DNA from: Sphingomonas pituitosa NBRC 102491
GTDB lineage: Bacteria; Pseudomonadota; Alphaproteobacteria; Sphingomonadales; Sphingomonadaceae
Assembly (NCBI RefSeq): GCF_001598435.1
Contig: NZ_BCYY01000001.1
Span: forward strand, 496,001 to 560,000
Direction of reading: 5' to 3'
Length of the DNA stretch: 64,000 nucleotides
The notes below the pieces were generated by a model, which saw only the letters and a list, made by a program, of their open reading frames with translations, searched no databases and was not told the origin of the DNA. Both the position numbers and the translations under genes were made by a program. Below are positions 17,410-26,360 of the stretch, one piece after another; position 1 is the stretch's first letter; every line of letters starts with the position of its first letter.

Positions 17410-18246
17410 TGCTCACCGATGCAGCCGTCCGTCGAATCAAACCGCGGGACAAAGCGTTCAAAACCCAGGACATGCACGGCATGTACCTCCTCGTTCAACC
17501 TGGCGGTGGTCGGTACTGGCGATGGGACTATCGTCACGACGGCAAGCGCGGCACGGTGGCGCTGGGCCTATATCCTAACGTCTCCCTAAAGGAAGCACGC
17601 GAGCGCCGGGAGAACGCTCGGAAACTGCTCGAGAAGGGCATTAACCCCTCCTCCTACGGCAAACTGACGCGCGGCGTGGGCAGCATTTCGGCCGGAGATA
17701 CGTTCGCCACCGTCGCCGACGAATGGCTGAAGAAGATCGAGGCGGAAGGGCGAGCTGCGAAGACCCTCGAAAAGCTGCGCTGGCTGATTGCGTTCGCCAA
17801 CCCGCTGATCGGCACTCGACCGATCGGCGACATCAGCGCGCCAGAGCTGCTCACCGTATTGAGGACAGTGGAGGTTCGGGGCCGCTATGAGACGGCACGA
17901 CGCCTCCGCAGCAGCTGTAGCAGCGTCATTCGCTACGCGATCGCCACCGGACGGGCGCAGCGAGATGTGACCGCCGATCTCCAGGGCGCCCTGATCACGC
18001 CCAAGGTCAAGCATCATGCCGCGATCATCGAACCCGACAAGGTCGGCGCACTCTTGCGCGCCATAGACGGGTACGAAGGTCAGCCATCAGTTGCCCTGGC
18101 GCTTCGGATCCTCATCTGGAGCGTTCGCGCCAACGGCTGCTTTCCACTGCCACTCCTGTCCCGCCATATCTCTACGGGGCTCAAGGCGAGCAGATGCCTA
18201 ACGCTTTCTGCCACGGACTGGCTGACTATGGCGCGGTCAAGGGCAT
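17409..18246 (+). pseudogene. tyrosine integrase (P4 type), 3'-truncated
   Basis: Starts MLTDAAVRRIKPRDKAFK, the DUF4102 arm-binding domain of P4-like integrases that use tRNA genes. The SAM-like core-binding domain follows (TFATVADEWLKK..., to about residue 200). The text stays family-like to ALALRIL (about residue 236), where members continue into the R...HxxR...Y catalytic domain of a roughly 400-residue protein. Here it changes to unrelated residues, and the IS element begins at 18247, so the open frame ends inside the IS at 18296. All catalytic residues are missing. No remnant of the lost 3' half was found beyond the IS. Confidence 0.85.
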
Positions 18247-18288
18247 TGACGTGCTCCCCTGAAACTCCTCCATTTATAAGTAGAGTCC
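18247..18288 (+). repeat. IS left terminal inverted repeat, 42 bp
   Basis: Begins TGACGTGCTCCCCTGAAACT; exact reverse complement of 19420-19461. Confidence 0.92.
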
Positions 18289-18307
18289 TCGACTAAGGAG
18301 GACGGAG

Positions 18308-18574
18308 ATGAAGCGCAGCAGGTTTACGGAAGAGCAGATCATCGGGATCTTACGCGAGCAGGAGGCCGGGTCGTCGACGGCAGACGTGTGCCGGAAGCAC
18401 GGTGTAAGCAGCGCGACGTTTTACAAGTGGAAGGCGACGTACGGCGGCATGGACGTGTCGCAGGCGCGCAAGCTGAAGGTGCTCGAGGACGAGAACGCGC
18501 GGCTGAAGCGGCTGCTGGCCGATGCGATGCTCGACAATGCGGTACTGAAGGAAGTTGCCGCAAAAAACTGGTGA
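18308..18574 (+). CDS. IS3-family transposase OrfA
   Basis: 88-residue DNA-binding half: helix-turn-helix [37 protein letters not shown] followed by a leucine-zipper stretch ([28 protein letters not shown]). Preceded by AGGAGG. Stops at TGA 18572 unless ribosomes slip back one base at 18562-18568 to make the OrfAB transposase. Confidence 0.93.
   Translation: MKRSRFTEEQIIGILREQEAGSSTADVCRKHGVSSATFYKWKATYGGMDVSQARKLKVLEDENARLKRLLADAMLDNAVLKEVAAKNW
18562..18568 (+). promoter_or_regulatory. -1 programmed frameshift site
   Basis: A-AAA-AAC sits in the zero frame of OrfA (GCA AAA AAC), two codons before its stop. A -1 slip enters the OrfB frame, the standard IS3 arrangement. Confidence 0.85.
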
Positions 18575-19434
18575 AGCCTGCCGCTCGCCGAAGGGCTGTC
18601 GAGGATGTGCGGCAGGCCTTCGGCATCAGCGAGCGTCGGGCATGCGCCATTCTGAGCGTGGATCGGTCGTCGATGCGCTATGCGCATCGGCGTAGTGATG
18701 ATGGCGACCTGCGGTCGCGGCTTCGCGAGATCGCGCTTGAGCGCCGTCGGTTCGGCTATCGGCGGCTTGGGATCATGCTGGCCCGAGAAGGGATCGTCAT
18801 GAACCACAAGAAGCTGCTGCGGCTGTATCGCGAGGAGAATCTGCGGGTGCGTCGTCGCCGCGGCCGCAAACGGGCGATGGGCACGCGGGCGCCGATGGCG
18901 CACCCGCAGGGGCCGAACCAACGGTGGAGCCTGGACTTTGTGAGCGATACGCTGGTGTGCAGCCGGCGCATCCGTATCCTTGCCGTCTTCGACGACTTCA
19001 CGCGGGAGAACCTGGCGCTGGTGGTGGATACATCGCTGTCGGGCGCTCGTGTTGCTCGCGAGCTCGACGCGATCATCGCGGTGCGCGGCAGGCCCCTGAT
19101 GATCGTCAGCGACAACGGGACCGAACTGACGAGTCTGGCAATCCTGCGCTGGGCGCAGGACCGGCAGATTGAGTGGCATTACATCGCGCCGGGCAAGCCG
19201 CAGCAGAATGGCTATGTCGAGAGCTTTAATGGTCGCTTGCGCGACGAATGCCTGAACGAGACGCTGTTTGCCTCGCTGAGCCATGCCCGCTCGGTGCTGA
19301 GCAACTGGCGAGACGACTACAACCATGTGCGGCCGCATAGCGGTATAGGCGGGCTGACGCCCGCCGATGCCGCCAGACGCGTTGCGCAAACCCACCCGCC
19401 AGGGCATCCTGGCAGCCCCGGACTCTACTTATAA
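18568..19434 (+). CDS. IS3-family transposase OrfB (DDE integrase)
   Basis: Read after a -1 frameshift from OrfA; no good start of its own is evident. HTH_21-type region ([33 protein letters not shown]), then the rve catalytic core with the DDE residues in [15 protein letters not shown] and NGYVESFNG. The stop TAA lies within the right inverted repeat. No disabling change is visible, so the element may still be active. Confidence 0.93.
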   Translation: MVKPAARRRAVEDVRQAFGISERRACAILSVDRSSMRYAHRRSDDGDLRSRLREIALERRRFGYRRLGIMLAREGIVMNHKKLLRLYREENLRVRRRRGRKRAMGTRAPMAHPQGPNQRWSLDFVSDTLVCSRRIRILAVFDDFTRENLALVVDTSLSGARVARELDAIIAVRGRPLMIVSDNGTELTSLAILRWAQDRQIEWHYIAPGKPQQNGYVESFNGRLRDECLNETLFASLSHARSVLSNWRDDYNHVRPHSGIGGLTPADAARRVAQTHPPGHPGSPGLYL

Positions 19435-19461
19435 ATGGAGGAGTTTCAGGGGAGCACGTCA
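19420..19461 (-). repeat. IS right terminal inverted repeat, 42 bp
   Basis: Exact reverse complement of the left repeat at 18247-18288; ends GGGGAGCACGTCA. Confidence 0.92.
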
Positions 19462-19832
19462 GCCGCGCGCCGGGCCGAGATTCGACACCGCGCGTGGCTG
19501 GAGGAACAGGAGAAATGCCGCCGCCGCGAGGACGAGCGCAACATCGCCAAATCTTACGAGGAAAGCCTGACCTCCCTGCAGAGCGCTATCCAGCGATGGT
19601 CAAGGGTAATGGAGATCGAACAGTTCTTCTCCCAAGCCGAGCAACGCGCAGCAATACTGCCCAGCGAAGCCCGAACGAACGTGTGGAGCGGGTCAGCCTT
19701 GCCCGAGACCTGATCGGTAATCAGGACCCCCTCGACCTCCTTCGAGAATGGAGGTCGCCCGCCGAACTCTATAAGCCGCTATTTGCCGAATCCGCGAATG
19801 CAGTGCGGCAGCAAATGCGCAGAAAACTCTGA
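19462..19832 (+). pseudogene. remnant of a conserved hypothetical gene, truncated and frameshifted
   Basis: Begins at the IS edge without its own start. One frame gives a charged helical text (RHRAWLEEQEKCRRRE, EESLTSLQSAIQRWSRVME). Near 19680-19690 the family-like text moves to another frame (ERVERVSLARDLIGNQDPL, LREWRSPAELYKPLF) and stops at 19832. The two halves join into one plausible C-terminus, so this is a 5'-truncated gene with one frameshift. Function unknown. Confidence 0.6.
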
Positions 19833-20257
19833 CGGCCGCTATAGCTGGACGTCCCCTAGGTCTCAGCTCGGCTGGATGTAACCCCAAATCGGCGGCAGCA
19901 TCCGACCAGCTCCAGCCATTATTGTTCAACTTGAGGATGGCCGGTTTCAGAAACTTCTGCCGTTCGGGCGGCAATTGCCGTCGTTAAAATGCCGTGCTCC
20001 AATCACCGAAGCGCTCCGGCAGATTGCACCACGGGCTGCCCGTCGCGCGATCCGCAACACCGCCTCCAAGAATAGCCGACTGCCCCGACCGCTTCGGCCC
20101 GTCAGTCCGCTTGCCCAGACAATGCGGCTCGATCGCCACTGGGCCTCCGGCAGTACGTCTCGGTCCATCCACAGCGTGAATCACATCAGCGCCACTGCGT
20201 GAATCCTCACGATCCCTGATCGCCCTGCAACCACTCGACCCGCCGAGAATATTGCTA
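19833..20257. other. 425-bp stretch without a clear gene
   Basis: No convincing coding frame. On the minus strand a short run near 19850-19960 (RQKFLKPAILKLNNNGWSWSDAAADLGL) could be the relic of a helix-turn-helix protein. Otherwise I see nothing before the Fur-like box at 20258. Confidence 0.3.
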
Positions 20258-20277
20258 TTGCATATCGTTCGCTATAA
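20258..20277. promoter_or_regulatory. Fur-like box upstream of tonB-like gene
   Basis: TTGCATATCGTTCGCTATAA resembles the alphaproteobacterial Fur consensus (TGCnnATnnTTnGCA-like) and the better copy at 24637. It lies 10-50 bases before the possible starts of the tonB-like gene. Confidence 0.5.
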
Positions 20278-20307
20278 CAGACAACCGTGTATCTGTCTCA
20301 TCCTTCC

Positions 20308-21009
20308 ATGTCCGAACGATCCGGCGCCGCGACGCTGACGGCGTCGGTTACCGCCGCGCTCCTCGGTGCGGTCATCACACTGTCGCGACTGGGCGAGCCG
20401 GTTCCCTCCGGTGGCGGCGCAATGCGGATATTCGACGTCGTGGGCGTAGCGCCAGCCGATGCCACGCCTGATTCGATGGCCAAGGCGCCCGACGAACCGC
20501 CGCGATCGACGCCGCCCGCTGCGACTCCCGCCCCGGCGATACAGGACCCGCCCGAACCCAAAGTCGAAGCCGCCATCGTTTCAGCCCCTGCGTCCGCACC
20601 CTCCGCCCCCGCGCTGCGAGCGGAAGGAACGACGTCGCCGCTCTCGGGAGCGGCACAGGCGAGCACGATAGCCGTGTCCGAAGCCACTCCGGGTGCAGCG
20701 CGCAGCAGTGTATCCCCTACGCAAGCGGCAGCGGATGCCGATTTCTATGGCCGTCTCGTTTTCCGCGAGATCCGTGCCCGCCAGACATTTCCGCCCGAGC
20801 TGGCGCGCATGGGTATTGGCGGCATCGTCGTGGTGGAGTTTCGCGTCTCGCCGCGCGGCCGGATCATCGCGGCTGCCGTTTTTCTTTCCTCTCAAAGCCG
20901 GCAGCTCGACACGCTGGCGGTCGCCCAGGTCCTGGCAACGCCGCTCCCCGCACCGCCACGGGGAGAGGCGCGGACGTTCCGTATCCCGATGCGCTACCAG
21001 CTGGACTGA
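20308..21009 (+). CDS. TonB-like energy-transducing protein
   Basis: About 233 residues from ATG 20308. GTG 20287 is an in-frame alternative; neither has a good ribosome-binding site. Layout: one N-terminal membrane segment (ATLTASVTAALLGAVITL), a long Pro/Ala-rich periplasmic spacer (about 45-140), then a compact TonB C-terminal domain (ELARMGIGGIVVVEFRVSPRGRIIAAAVFLSSQSRQLDTLA...). It would couple proton-motive force to the receptor encoded nearby. It faces the peroxidase and receptor genes convergently, but a Fur-like box stands upstream of both units. A dedicated TonB carried with its receptor is sensible island cargo. Confidence 0.8.
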   Translation: MSERSGAATLTASVTAALLGAVITLSRLGEPVPSGGGAMRIFDVVGVAPADATPDSMAKAPDEPPRSTPPAATPAPAIQDPPEPKVEAAIVSAPASAPSAPALRAEGTTSPLSGAAQASTIAVSEATPGAARSSVSPTQAAADADFYGRLVFREIRARQTFPPELARMGIGGIVVVEFRVSPRGRIIAAAVFLSSQSRQLDTLAVAQVLATPLPAPPRGEARTFRIPMRYQLD

Positions 21010-21012
21010 CGC

Positions 21013-22089
21013 TCACAGGATCTCCAGAAAGGCAACCAGAGCGGCGCGCTCGTCGGGAGTCAGCGCCAGCTTCTGAAGTTGCGGATCATGGCGCGGCGGC
21101 GGCGCACTGGTCGTGGCGCTCTGCGCTGCCCGGTCCACACCTCCGCCCGCAACATAGAGGTTCACCACACCCGCCAGGCTGGGAAAAAGGCCGTTGTGCA
21201 TATACGGGCCGGTCCGTCGCACCGCGCGCAGCGACGGCGTCCGGAACCGACCGACATCGGCGGGGTCGTGCGTTATCCCGTAGCGACCGATGTCCTCCCG
21301 CCGCCGGCCGTAGAAGCTGATGCCCAGATTGTGGAATTTCTGGTCGGTCAGCAACGGGCCGTTGTGGCAGTTGGCGCACCGCGCCTTGGTGCGGAATAGG
21401 TGCAGCCCCTGCAGTTGCTGGTCGGTCAGGACCTCGGTACCGCGGGTGAAGACGCGGTCCCATGGGGTCTGCGGCGGGCGCAAACTCCGCTCGAAGCTCG
21501 CCAGCGCTCGCGCTACTTCCGCCATCCCGATGCGGGGGACGCCGAACGCCGCCCCAAACCCCCGCCGATAGGATTCGTCGCGGTTGATCCAGCCCTCGAT
21601 CTGCCTAGGATGACCTGCCATTTCAATGGGATTGGCGATGGGTTGCAGCGCCTGATGCTCGAGCGTGGGGCTCCGACCGTCCCAGAACAATGTGTTCTGG
21701 AAGCCCACAGTGTACAGACCCGGCGCGTTGCGCTGGCCGCGACGGCGGTCATGCCCGAAGGACGTGCGCAGCCCGTCGCCGAAGCCTAGCTCAGGACTGT
21801 GGCAGGACGCACAGGCGAACTGCCCGGTAGCCGACAGGCGCCGTTCGTCAAACAATCGCGCACCAAGTGCAATCCGCTGTGCTTCGATGGTATCGGGCGG
21901 CAGCAGCGCGGGCAGCGGCCCGAACTCGACAAAGTCCACCCCCGCATCCACTTCGGCACGCGGCCAGCCGGATACGGGGCCGGAATAGGCGCGACGAAGT
22001 TCTGAAGCATCCATAGACTGCCGCAGCCCCGCCGCGGTGAGGAACAGCAAGAATGCGCCCAGCAACGCGAGGTGAAACACGCGGTGCAT
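21013..22089 (-). CDS. di-heme cytochrome c peroxidase / MauG family protein
   Basis: 358 residues, N-terminal membrane or signal segment (HLALLGAFLLFLTAAG). Two haem c motifs: CASCH (residues 93-97) and CANCH (238-242), as in bacterial cytochrome c peroxidases and MauG/MbnH-like enzymes. The block TLFWDGRSPTLEHQALQPIANPIEMAG, typical of the family, lies between them. It follows the receptor gene after 5 bases and is surely cotranscribed. Family members reduce peroxide or oxidise a protein or metal-ligand partner in the periplasm. Pairing with a TonB receptor suggests oxidative handling of the imported ligand, for example a metal complex, but this is inference. No MbnP-like partner is present. 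Confidence 0.85.
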   Translation of the reverse strand: MHRVFHLALLGAFLLFLTAAGLRQSMDASELRRAYSGPVSGWPRAEVDAGVDFVEFGPLPALLPPDTIEAQRIALGARLFDERRLSATGQFACASCHSPELGFGDGLRTSFGHDRRRGQRNAPGLYTVGFQNTLFWDGRSPTLEHQALQPIANPIEMAGHPRQIEGWINRDESYRRGFGAAFGVPRIGMAEVARALASFERSLRPPQTPWDRVFTRGTEVLTDQQLQGLHLFRTKARCANCHNGPLLTDQKFHNLGISFYGRRREDIGRYGITHDPADVGRFRTPSLRAVRRTGPYMHNGLFPSLAGVVNLYVAGGGVDRAAQSATTSAPPPRHDPQLQKLALTPDERAALVAFLEIL

Positions 22090-22094
22090 CGCGT

Positions 22095-24584
22095 TCAGAA
22101 CCGATAGGCCAGGCCGAACCAGGCCGATCGCCCCATCTGATAGGGATTGGCGGTCAACGCAGAATCCTGCACCGGGACGCGGTTGAGCAGATTGGCGATA
22201 CGGGCATCGAGCGTGAGCGTGCCTGCGCGGCTGCGGATCACGTCGAATTGGGCATTGAGGTTCACGTCCAGACCCGACGCATAGTGCCGAAGCGCCACGA
22301 CATCATAGCGTGCGCCGTTAACCGTCTGCCGCTCACCGGTCACTTCAATGCGATCGAAACCGTTCCGATAGCGCGCATTGACGTTGGTGGTCAGCCGATC
22401 GCTGAACCAGCGGCCGGTCCAGGTGAGATTGGCGAGGAACGGCGAGGCAAATTCCAGCCGCTGGTTCTGTTCGTTGATCGACGAGGCGGAAACCAGTGCG
22501 CCGTTGTAGACGTAGAGCACGGCCTCGTCCTCCACGTCGTCGCTAGTCACGAAATAGTCGGTGTTGCTGGTGAAGGCCTTTGAATAATTGACGTTCGCAG
22601 CGATGCTTTGTTTTCCGAAGGCTCGGGTCCATTCAAGAGAGGCGCCGCGATAGCGGCTGCGCCCCTCGTTGTTGGGCGTATAGAGGGTGTAGGTTGTCGT
22701 CGCGCCGGTCGCCAGCGTCCCGGTGACGCGCGTTGCAGACGATCGCGAAAATTCGTCCTTCGCCCAGCGGAACACCCCCTTCAAGCGGATCGTGCCGCCC
22801 AGCACCCGGCCGGTGATCGCCCCGGTAAGCTCGTCCGAATAGGGCGTCTTGAGATTGGCGTTCGCATAGCTGGTCGAGTGCGAGGTGTCGTACAGCGTCC
22901 AGCCGGCGTCGGAAAAAACCAGACTGCTGCCGGAACGAACGCCCGCACGCCGATAGATGAAATTGTCGGGATATTGCTCTCGCAGCGCATAGCCCAGCAT
23001 CGACCGGCCATAATAGCGGTTGGCACCCGCCGTAGCTGCCCAGCCCTGCCATGGCAGGGCCACGGTCGCCGAAAGGCGCGGCGCAAAGTTGTGGTTGCCC
23101 AGGAAGCTTTCATAATCGTACCGAAGCCCGCCCCGAAGATCGACCGGGCCGGCCTTCACCGCATATTCCGTCCAGGCCGAAACGCTGTCCAGCCCAGCGT
23201 TCGCCCGATAGGCGCGGTACTCGCTGTACTGGGTCAGCGCATATTGGCCGCTGGCGCACAACAAGCTGTCGCCGCTGCCGCAGACGATATTGGTAGCGCT
23301 CGTGCCGCGCGAATAGGCGTTGTTGGTCTGCGGACGGCTGCGCATCGCCTCGAAGCGTTGGTAGTCGACCCCGCCGCGAAGCTCGCCGGCGCCAATATCG
23401 CGCGCTGCGGTGAAGGTCAGCGCGAAATTGTTCTGCCACTGATCGACATTGCCAAAACCGCCGATCGTGCAGTTGGTGCTGCTGCACACGTTGCCATTGG
23501 TGGAACTGGAAGGAATGGAATAGTTGTTCGGCGAAGCAGTACGGCCTGAATCATTATGACTGAACCGTGCCTTGAGCGACCACCGCGTCATGCCGCTGCC
23601 GTCCAGTTGCAACTGCCCCGCGAGACCACCTCCCTTGGAAGTGACGAGATTGTCGATACCGTTCGCCGCGGAGGACTGGCTTTCGTAGGGTGCATAGGTG
23701 AGCTGGCCGGTGAGCTTGATGCTCGGCGAAAGGTCCGCCACGCCGCGCAGCATCAGGTTGTCGCTGACGCTGCGTTGCCCATAGGGGGTGCCGCCATAGG
23801 CCGCCGCGCGCTGATAGGTGACGTCCGCGCGTGAGCGATTGGCCGCTACGAGCACCGCGACATTCTCCGAGAGCGGCACATCCACGCTGGCGCCGAACCG
23901 CCACTTGCGGAAACTGGGCCGCTCCGGCAGCGCCCCGGTGCCAAGTGCCGCGCGGGAGGCATCGGAGATCCGATAGTCCACCAACTCGTCGGACGTGTAG
24001 CTCAGGCTGGCATTGCCGCCGAACCGGCGCTTGGGATCGCGGGTGCGGATGTCGAGCGCACCGCCGGTGAACCTGCCGAACTCTGCCGACACGTTCGAAT
24101 CGCGCACCACGATCTCGCCGATCAGGTTGGAATCAAGCCAGAGGTTCTGTGCGGCGTTGCCGGCCGGCTCGGCGAAATGTTGCGGATTGTTCTCCGTGAC
24201 GTCGAGCCGGGTGTTGGCATCGATGCCGTCGATGGTGATCAGGTTCTCATAGATGCGCCCGCCCGAGATCGAGATGTCGGCGGGTCGGATGTCCTGGATG
24301 GCCTCCCGCGATGCGAGCCCTGCCCGGCGATCGAACTGGACAGTGGGCAAGGCTTTGAGCAGTTGGTTGACGTCGCCGGATCCGGGAACGCGGGCCCTGA
24401 TCTCTTTCTCACGGATGATCGTTGTCCCTGTGTCGTTGCCGGGCTGCAGTTCGTAGCTGGGATCCGCCTTGTCCCCCGTTGCCACGGTCTCCGGTAGCAT
24501 CTCGGTCTGCTGTGCCATCGCCGTACCAGCCGACATCAACGCAATGGCGGTAGCCGCTGCGGAGCAGCAGAAACGAACGTGCAT
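22095..24584 (-). CDS. TonB-dependent receptor, Fur-box associated
   Basis: 829 residues with signal peptide ending AMAQQ. The plug includes GTTIIREKEIRARVPGSGDVNQLLKALPTVQFD and LITIDGIDANTRLDVTENNPQHFAEPAG, followed by VRDSNVSAEFGRFTGGALDIRTRDP. The barrel ends in the aromatic GRSAWFGLAYRF. Two cysteine pairs (VCSSTNC and VCGSGDSLLC) probably sit in surface loops. A good Fur-like palindrome lies 53 bases upstream of the start. The likely substrate is an iron (or other metal) chelate. First gene of a unit with the di-heme peroxidase. Confidence 0.9.
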   Translation of the reverse strand: MHVRFCCSAAATAIALMSAGTAMAQQTEMLPETVATGDKADPSYELQPGNDTGTTIIREKEIRARVPGSGDVNQLLKALPTVQFDRRAGLASREAIQDIRPADISISGGRIYENLITIDGIDANTRLDVTENNPQHFAEPAGNAAQNLWLDSNLIGEIVVRDSNVSAEFGRFTGGALDIRTRDPKRRFGGNASLSYTSDELVDYRISDASRAALGTGALPERPSFRKWRFGASVDVPLSENVAVLVAANRSRADVTYQRAAAYGGTPYGQRSVSDNLMLRGVADLSPSIKLTGQLTYAPYESQSSAANGIDNLVTSKGGGLAGQLQLDGSGMTRWSLKARFSHNDSGRTASPNNYSIPSSSTNGNVCSSTNCTIGGFGNVDQWQNNFALTFTAARDIGAGELRGGVDYQRFEAMRSRPQTNNAYSRGTSATNIVCGSGDSLLCASGQYALTQYSEYRAYRANAGLDSVSAWTEYAVKAGPVDLRGGLRYDYESFLGNHNFAPRLSATVALPWQGWAATAGANRYYGRSMLGYALREQYPDNFIYRRAGVRSGSSLVFSDAGWTLYDTSHSTSYANANLKTPYSDELTGAITGRVLGGTIRLKGVFRWAKDEFSRSSATRVTGTLATGATTTYTLYTPNNEGRSRYRGASLEWTRAFGKQSIAANVNYSKAFTSNTDYFVTSDDVEDEAVLYVYNGALVSASSINEQNQRLEFASPFLANLTWTGRWFSDRLTTNVNARYRNGFDRIEVTGERQTVNGARYDVVALRHYASGLDVNLNAQFDVIRSRAGTLTLDARIANLLNRVPVQDSALTANPYQMGRSAWFGLAYRF

Positions 24585-24636
24585 GAACGACCCCCTTTGT
24601 GATTAGGGTGCGCCCCATAGCAGCCAATAACGCTAA

Positions 24637-24651
24637 TGCAAATGATTCGCA
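24637..24651. promoter_or_regulatory. Fur-like box upstream of receptor
   Basis: TGCAAATGATTCGCA is a near-perfect 7-1-7 palindrome of the alphaproteobacterial Fur type, 53 bases before the receptor start. Confidence 0.65.
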
Positions 24652-24794
24652 CAATCATGTGCGGTGGCGCACTGCTTGACGCCTCCATTGCCGCACCGCG
24701 ATAGGAAGACAGCTTCCTTTGAAACCAGACGTAGCGCGCCAAAGTCTCGAACGGCCGCTTCGTCCCAATTTCAGGCGCTAGCAGGTCGAAGGCC

Positions 24795-26360
24795 TCACCA
24801 TTGAACCGGGAGCGAGATCACAAACGAGGCGCCTGCCGCGTCCGACGCATCCAAGTCGATCTTCCCACGGTTCGCGTCGAGCAACGAGCGCAGGATTGGC
24901 AGGCCAAGGCCGGTACCACCATCCGAGCGGCGCGTGGTGAAAAACGGCTCAAAGATGCGATGGCGATCCCCCAAAGGCACCCCTGGACCATCGTCCCTTA
25001 CGGTAACCGTGACACCTGCGGTCGCTGATCGGGCTGCGAGCGTCACCTGCGTGGCGCCTGCCTGCTTGCTGTTTTCAATCAGCCCCACCAGCACCGCTTC
25101 CAGCACGTTGGAGGGAATTGCGACCAGCGGCACAAAGTACTCCGAAATGTTGACAGCGAGCCCAGCGCCCTCGTGCCCATAGGCGTCGGCGAGGCAGCGC
25201 ATCACATGGAGCACATCGGTCCGCGCCCCCTCCTCTGCCGTCGCCATGTCTGCACGGGCCAGATCGAGCAGCCGGCTGACGAGCAGATTGAGCCGGGCCG
25301 CGTCGCCAGCGATATTGGAGAGGAAACGCTCGCGATCCGCGGGGGCCATGTCCCCATGATCCTGCAGCAGCTCGACCGCGCCTCGGATGCCCGCCAGCGG
25401 CGTCTTGAATTCATGGCTGACCGCATGGGCGAAGTCCCGCAGGTAGCGCGAGCGCCGCTCGATTGCCTCGGCCATGCTGCCGAAGTCGCGGTACAGCGCC
25501 TGGATTTCGATCGCGGCGGTCGTGGGCGCCTCCGGCACCGCCCCGCCCCCCTTTGCGACGGCGCGGGTCGCCTCGCCCAGCGCCTCCACGGGCCGTACGA
25601 TGCCGCGCGACAGCAGGCCACTCAGCACCACCAGCGTGGCGAAGATCACGACGATGCCGAAAAGGATTTTGCCCCGATCCTCATAGATGCCGACGAATAG
25701 CGCGCGCGGCGAGCGTGCGAGCAGCAGCACGCCGACCACCCGGCCATCGACGACGATCGGCTGCGCATGGTGGAGGCGCAGGTCGGAGGCACGGCTCAGC
25801 CACTCGAGCGCATAGTGCGGCCGGTAGGCGCCGTTGCGACGCAGCGTCGTCACCGCGCGACCGGCCAGCGCCGCCTGCAGTTCCGGCATCGCGCCATAGG
25901 CCAGGCGGGCATCGCCGCCTGCAAGAATGCGCCCTTGCGGGTCGAGTAACTGGATCGACGCAAGCGTCGTGTTTGCCGTCGCACGAAGGACAGGGGCCAA
26001 GCGCGTTGCCCAAGCTTGCGTCTCCGGATCGGCCGAGCCTCTTCCAGCGATCGGCACGGGGCGTTCGGGAAAGACCGACGTCAGGCGCAGATCAAGCGTG
26101 GACGCACTGGGCATAGTGCCCATGCTCTCCGGCATCCCGTGCGCACCAGGCCATTCTGCAGCGCCCGCCGCTGCCAGCGCGACACTCTGCGCGACCAGCG
26201 CGGCCTCGGTCTGGCGCAGCAGGCTGTTCTCATAGACCCGCAGGAATAGCGCCCCGAAGCCCGGCAAAGCCGCCACGAAGACGAAGGTCAGCAGCAGGAT
26301 CGTGCGGAGCCGCAGGCGCGGCCAATGGCGCCGCACGACCGCCTTGAACCGCTCGATCAT
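24795..26360 (-). CDS. membrane sensor histidine kinase
   Basis: 521 residues. First membrane helix (TILLLTFVFVAALPGFGALFL), a periplasmic sensor of about 180 residues, second helix (ILFGIVVIFATLVVLSGLL), HAMP, then HisKA with the phospho-acceptor His316 in HAVSHEFKTPLAG, and HATPase_c with N and G boxes (GLIENSKQAG, VRDDGPGVPLGDRHRIFEPFFTTR, GTGLGLPI). Its start overlaps the response regulator stop by four bases, so the pair is coupled. Signal unknown; a link to envelope or metal stress is only suggested by the neighbours. Confidence 0.93.
   Translation of the reverse strand: MIERFKAVVRRHWPRLRLRTILLLTFVFVAALPGFGALFLRVYENSLLRQTEAALVAQSVALAAAGAAEWPGAHGMPESMGTMPSASTLDLRLTSVFPERPVPIAGRGSADPETQAWATRLAPVLRATANTTLASIQLLDPQGRILAGGDARLAYGAMPELQAALAGRAVTTLRRNGAYRPHYALEWLSRASDLRLHHAQPIVVDGRVVGVLLLARSPRALFVGIYEDRGKILFGIVVIFATLVVLSGLLSRGIVRPVEALGEATRAVAKGGGAVPEAPTTAAIEIQALYRDFGSMAEAIERRSRYLRDFAHAVSHEFKTPLAGIRGAVELLQDHGDMAPADRERFLSNIAGDAARLNLLVSRLLDLARADMATAEEGARTDVLHVMRCLADAYGHEGAGLAVNISEYFVPLVAIPSNVLEAVLVGLIENSKQAGATQVTLAARSATAGVTVTVRDDGPGVPLGDRHRIFEPFFTTRRSDGGTGLGLPILRSLLDANRGKIDLDASDAAGASFVISLPVQW

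Larger units (their letters stand above)
18247..19461 (+). mobile_element. IS3-family insertion sequence, 1215 bp, intact
   Basis: Complete element with 42-bp perfect terminal inverted repeats starting TGACGTGCTCCCC, two overlapping ORFs joined by a slippery A6C, and a complete DDE transposase. The flanking bases (GGGCAT on the left, GCCGCG on the right) show no target duplication, so sequence next to the element was probably deleted or recombined after insertion. Both neighbouring genes are truncated at its edges. Confidence 0.92.

Noticed and set aside
21013..24584. Methanobactin uptake system (MbnT/MbnH/MbnP)
   Set aside because: The receptor and di-heme peroxidase fit loosely, but no MbnP-like gene, no biosynthesis genes and Fur-like rather than copper-type boxes are present.
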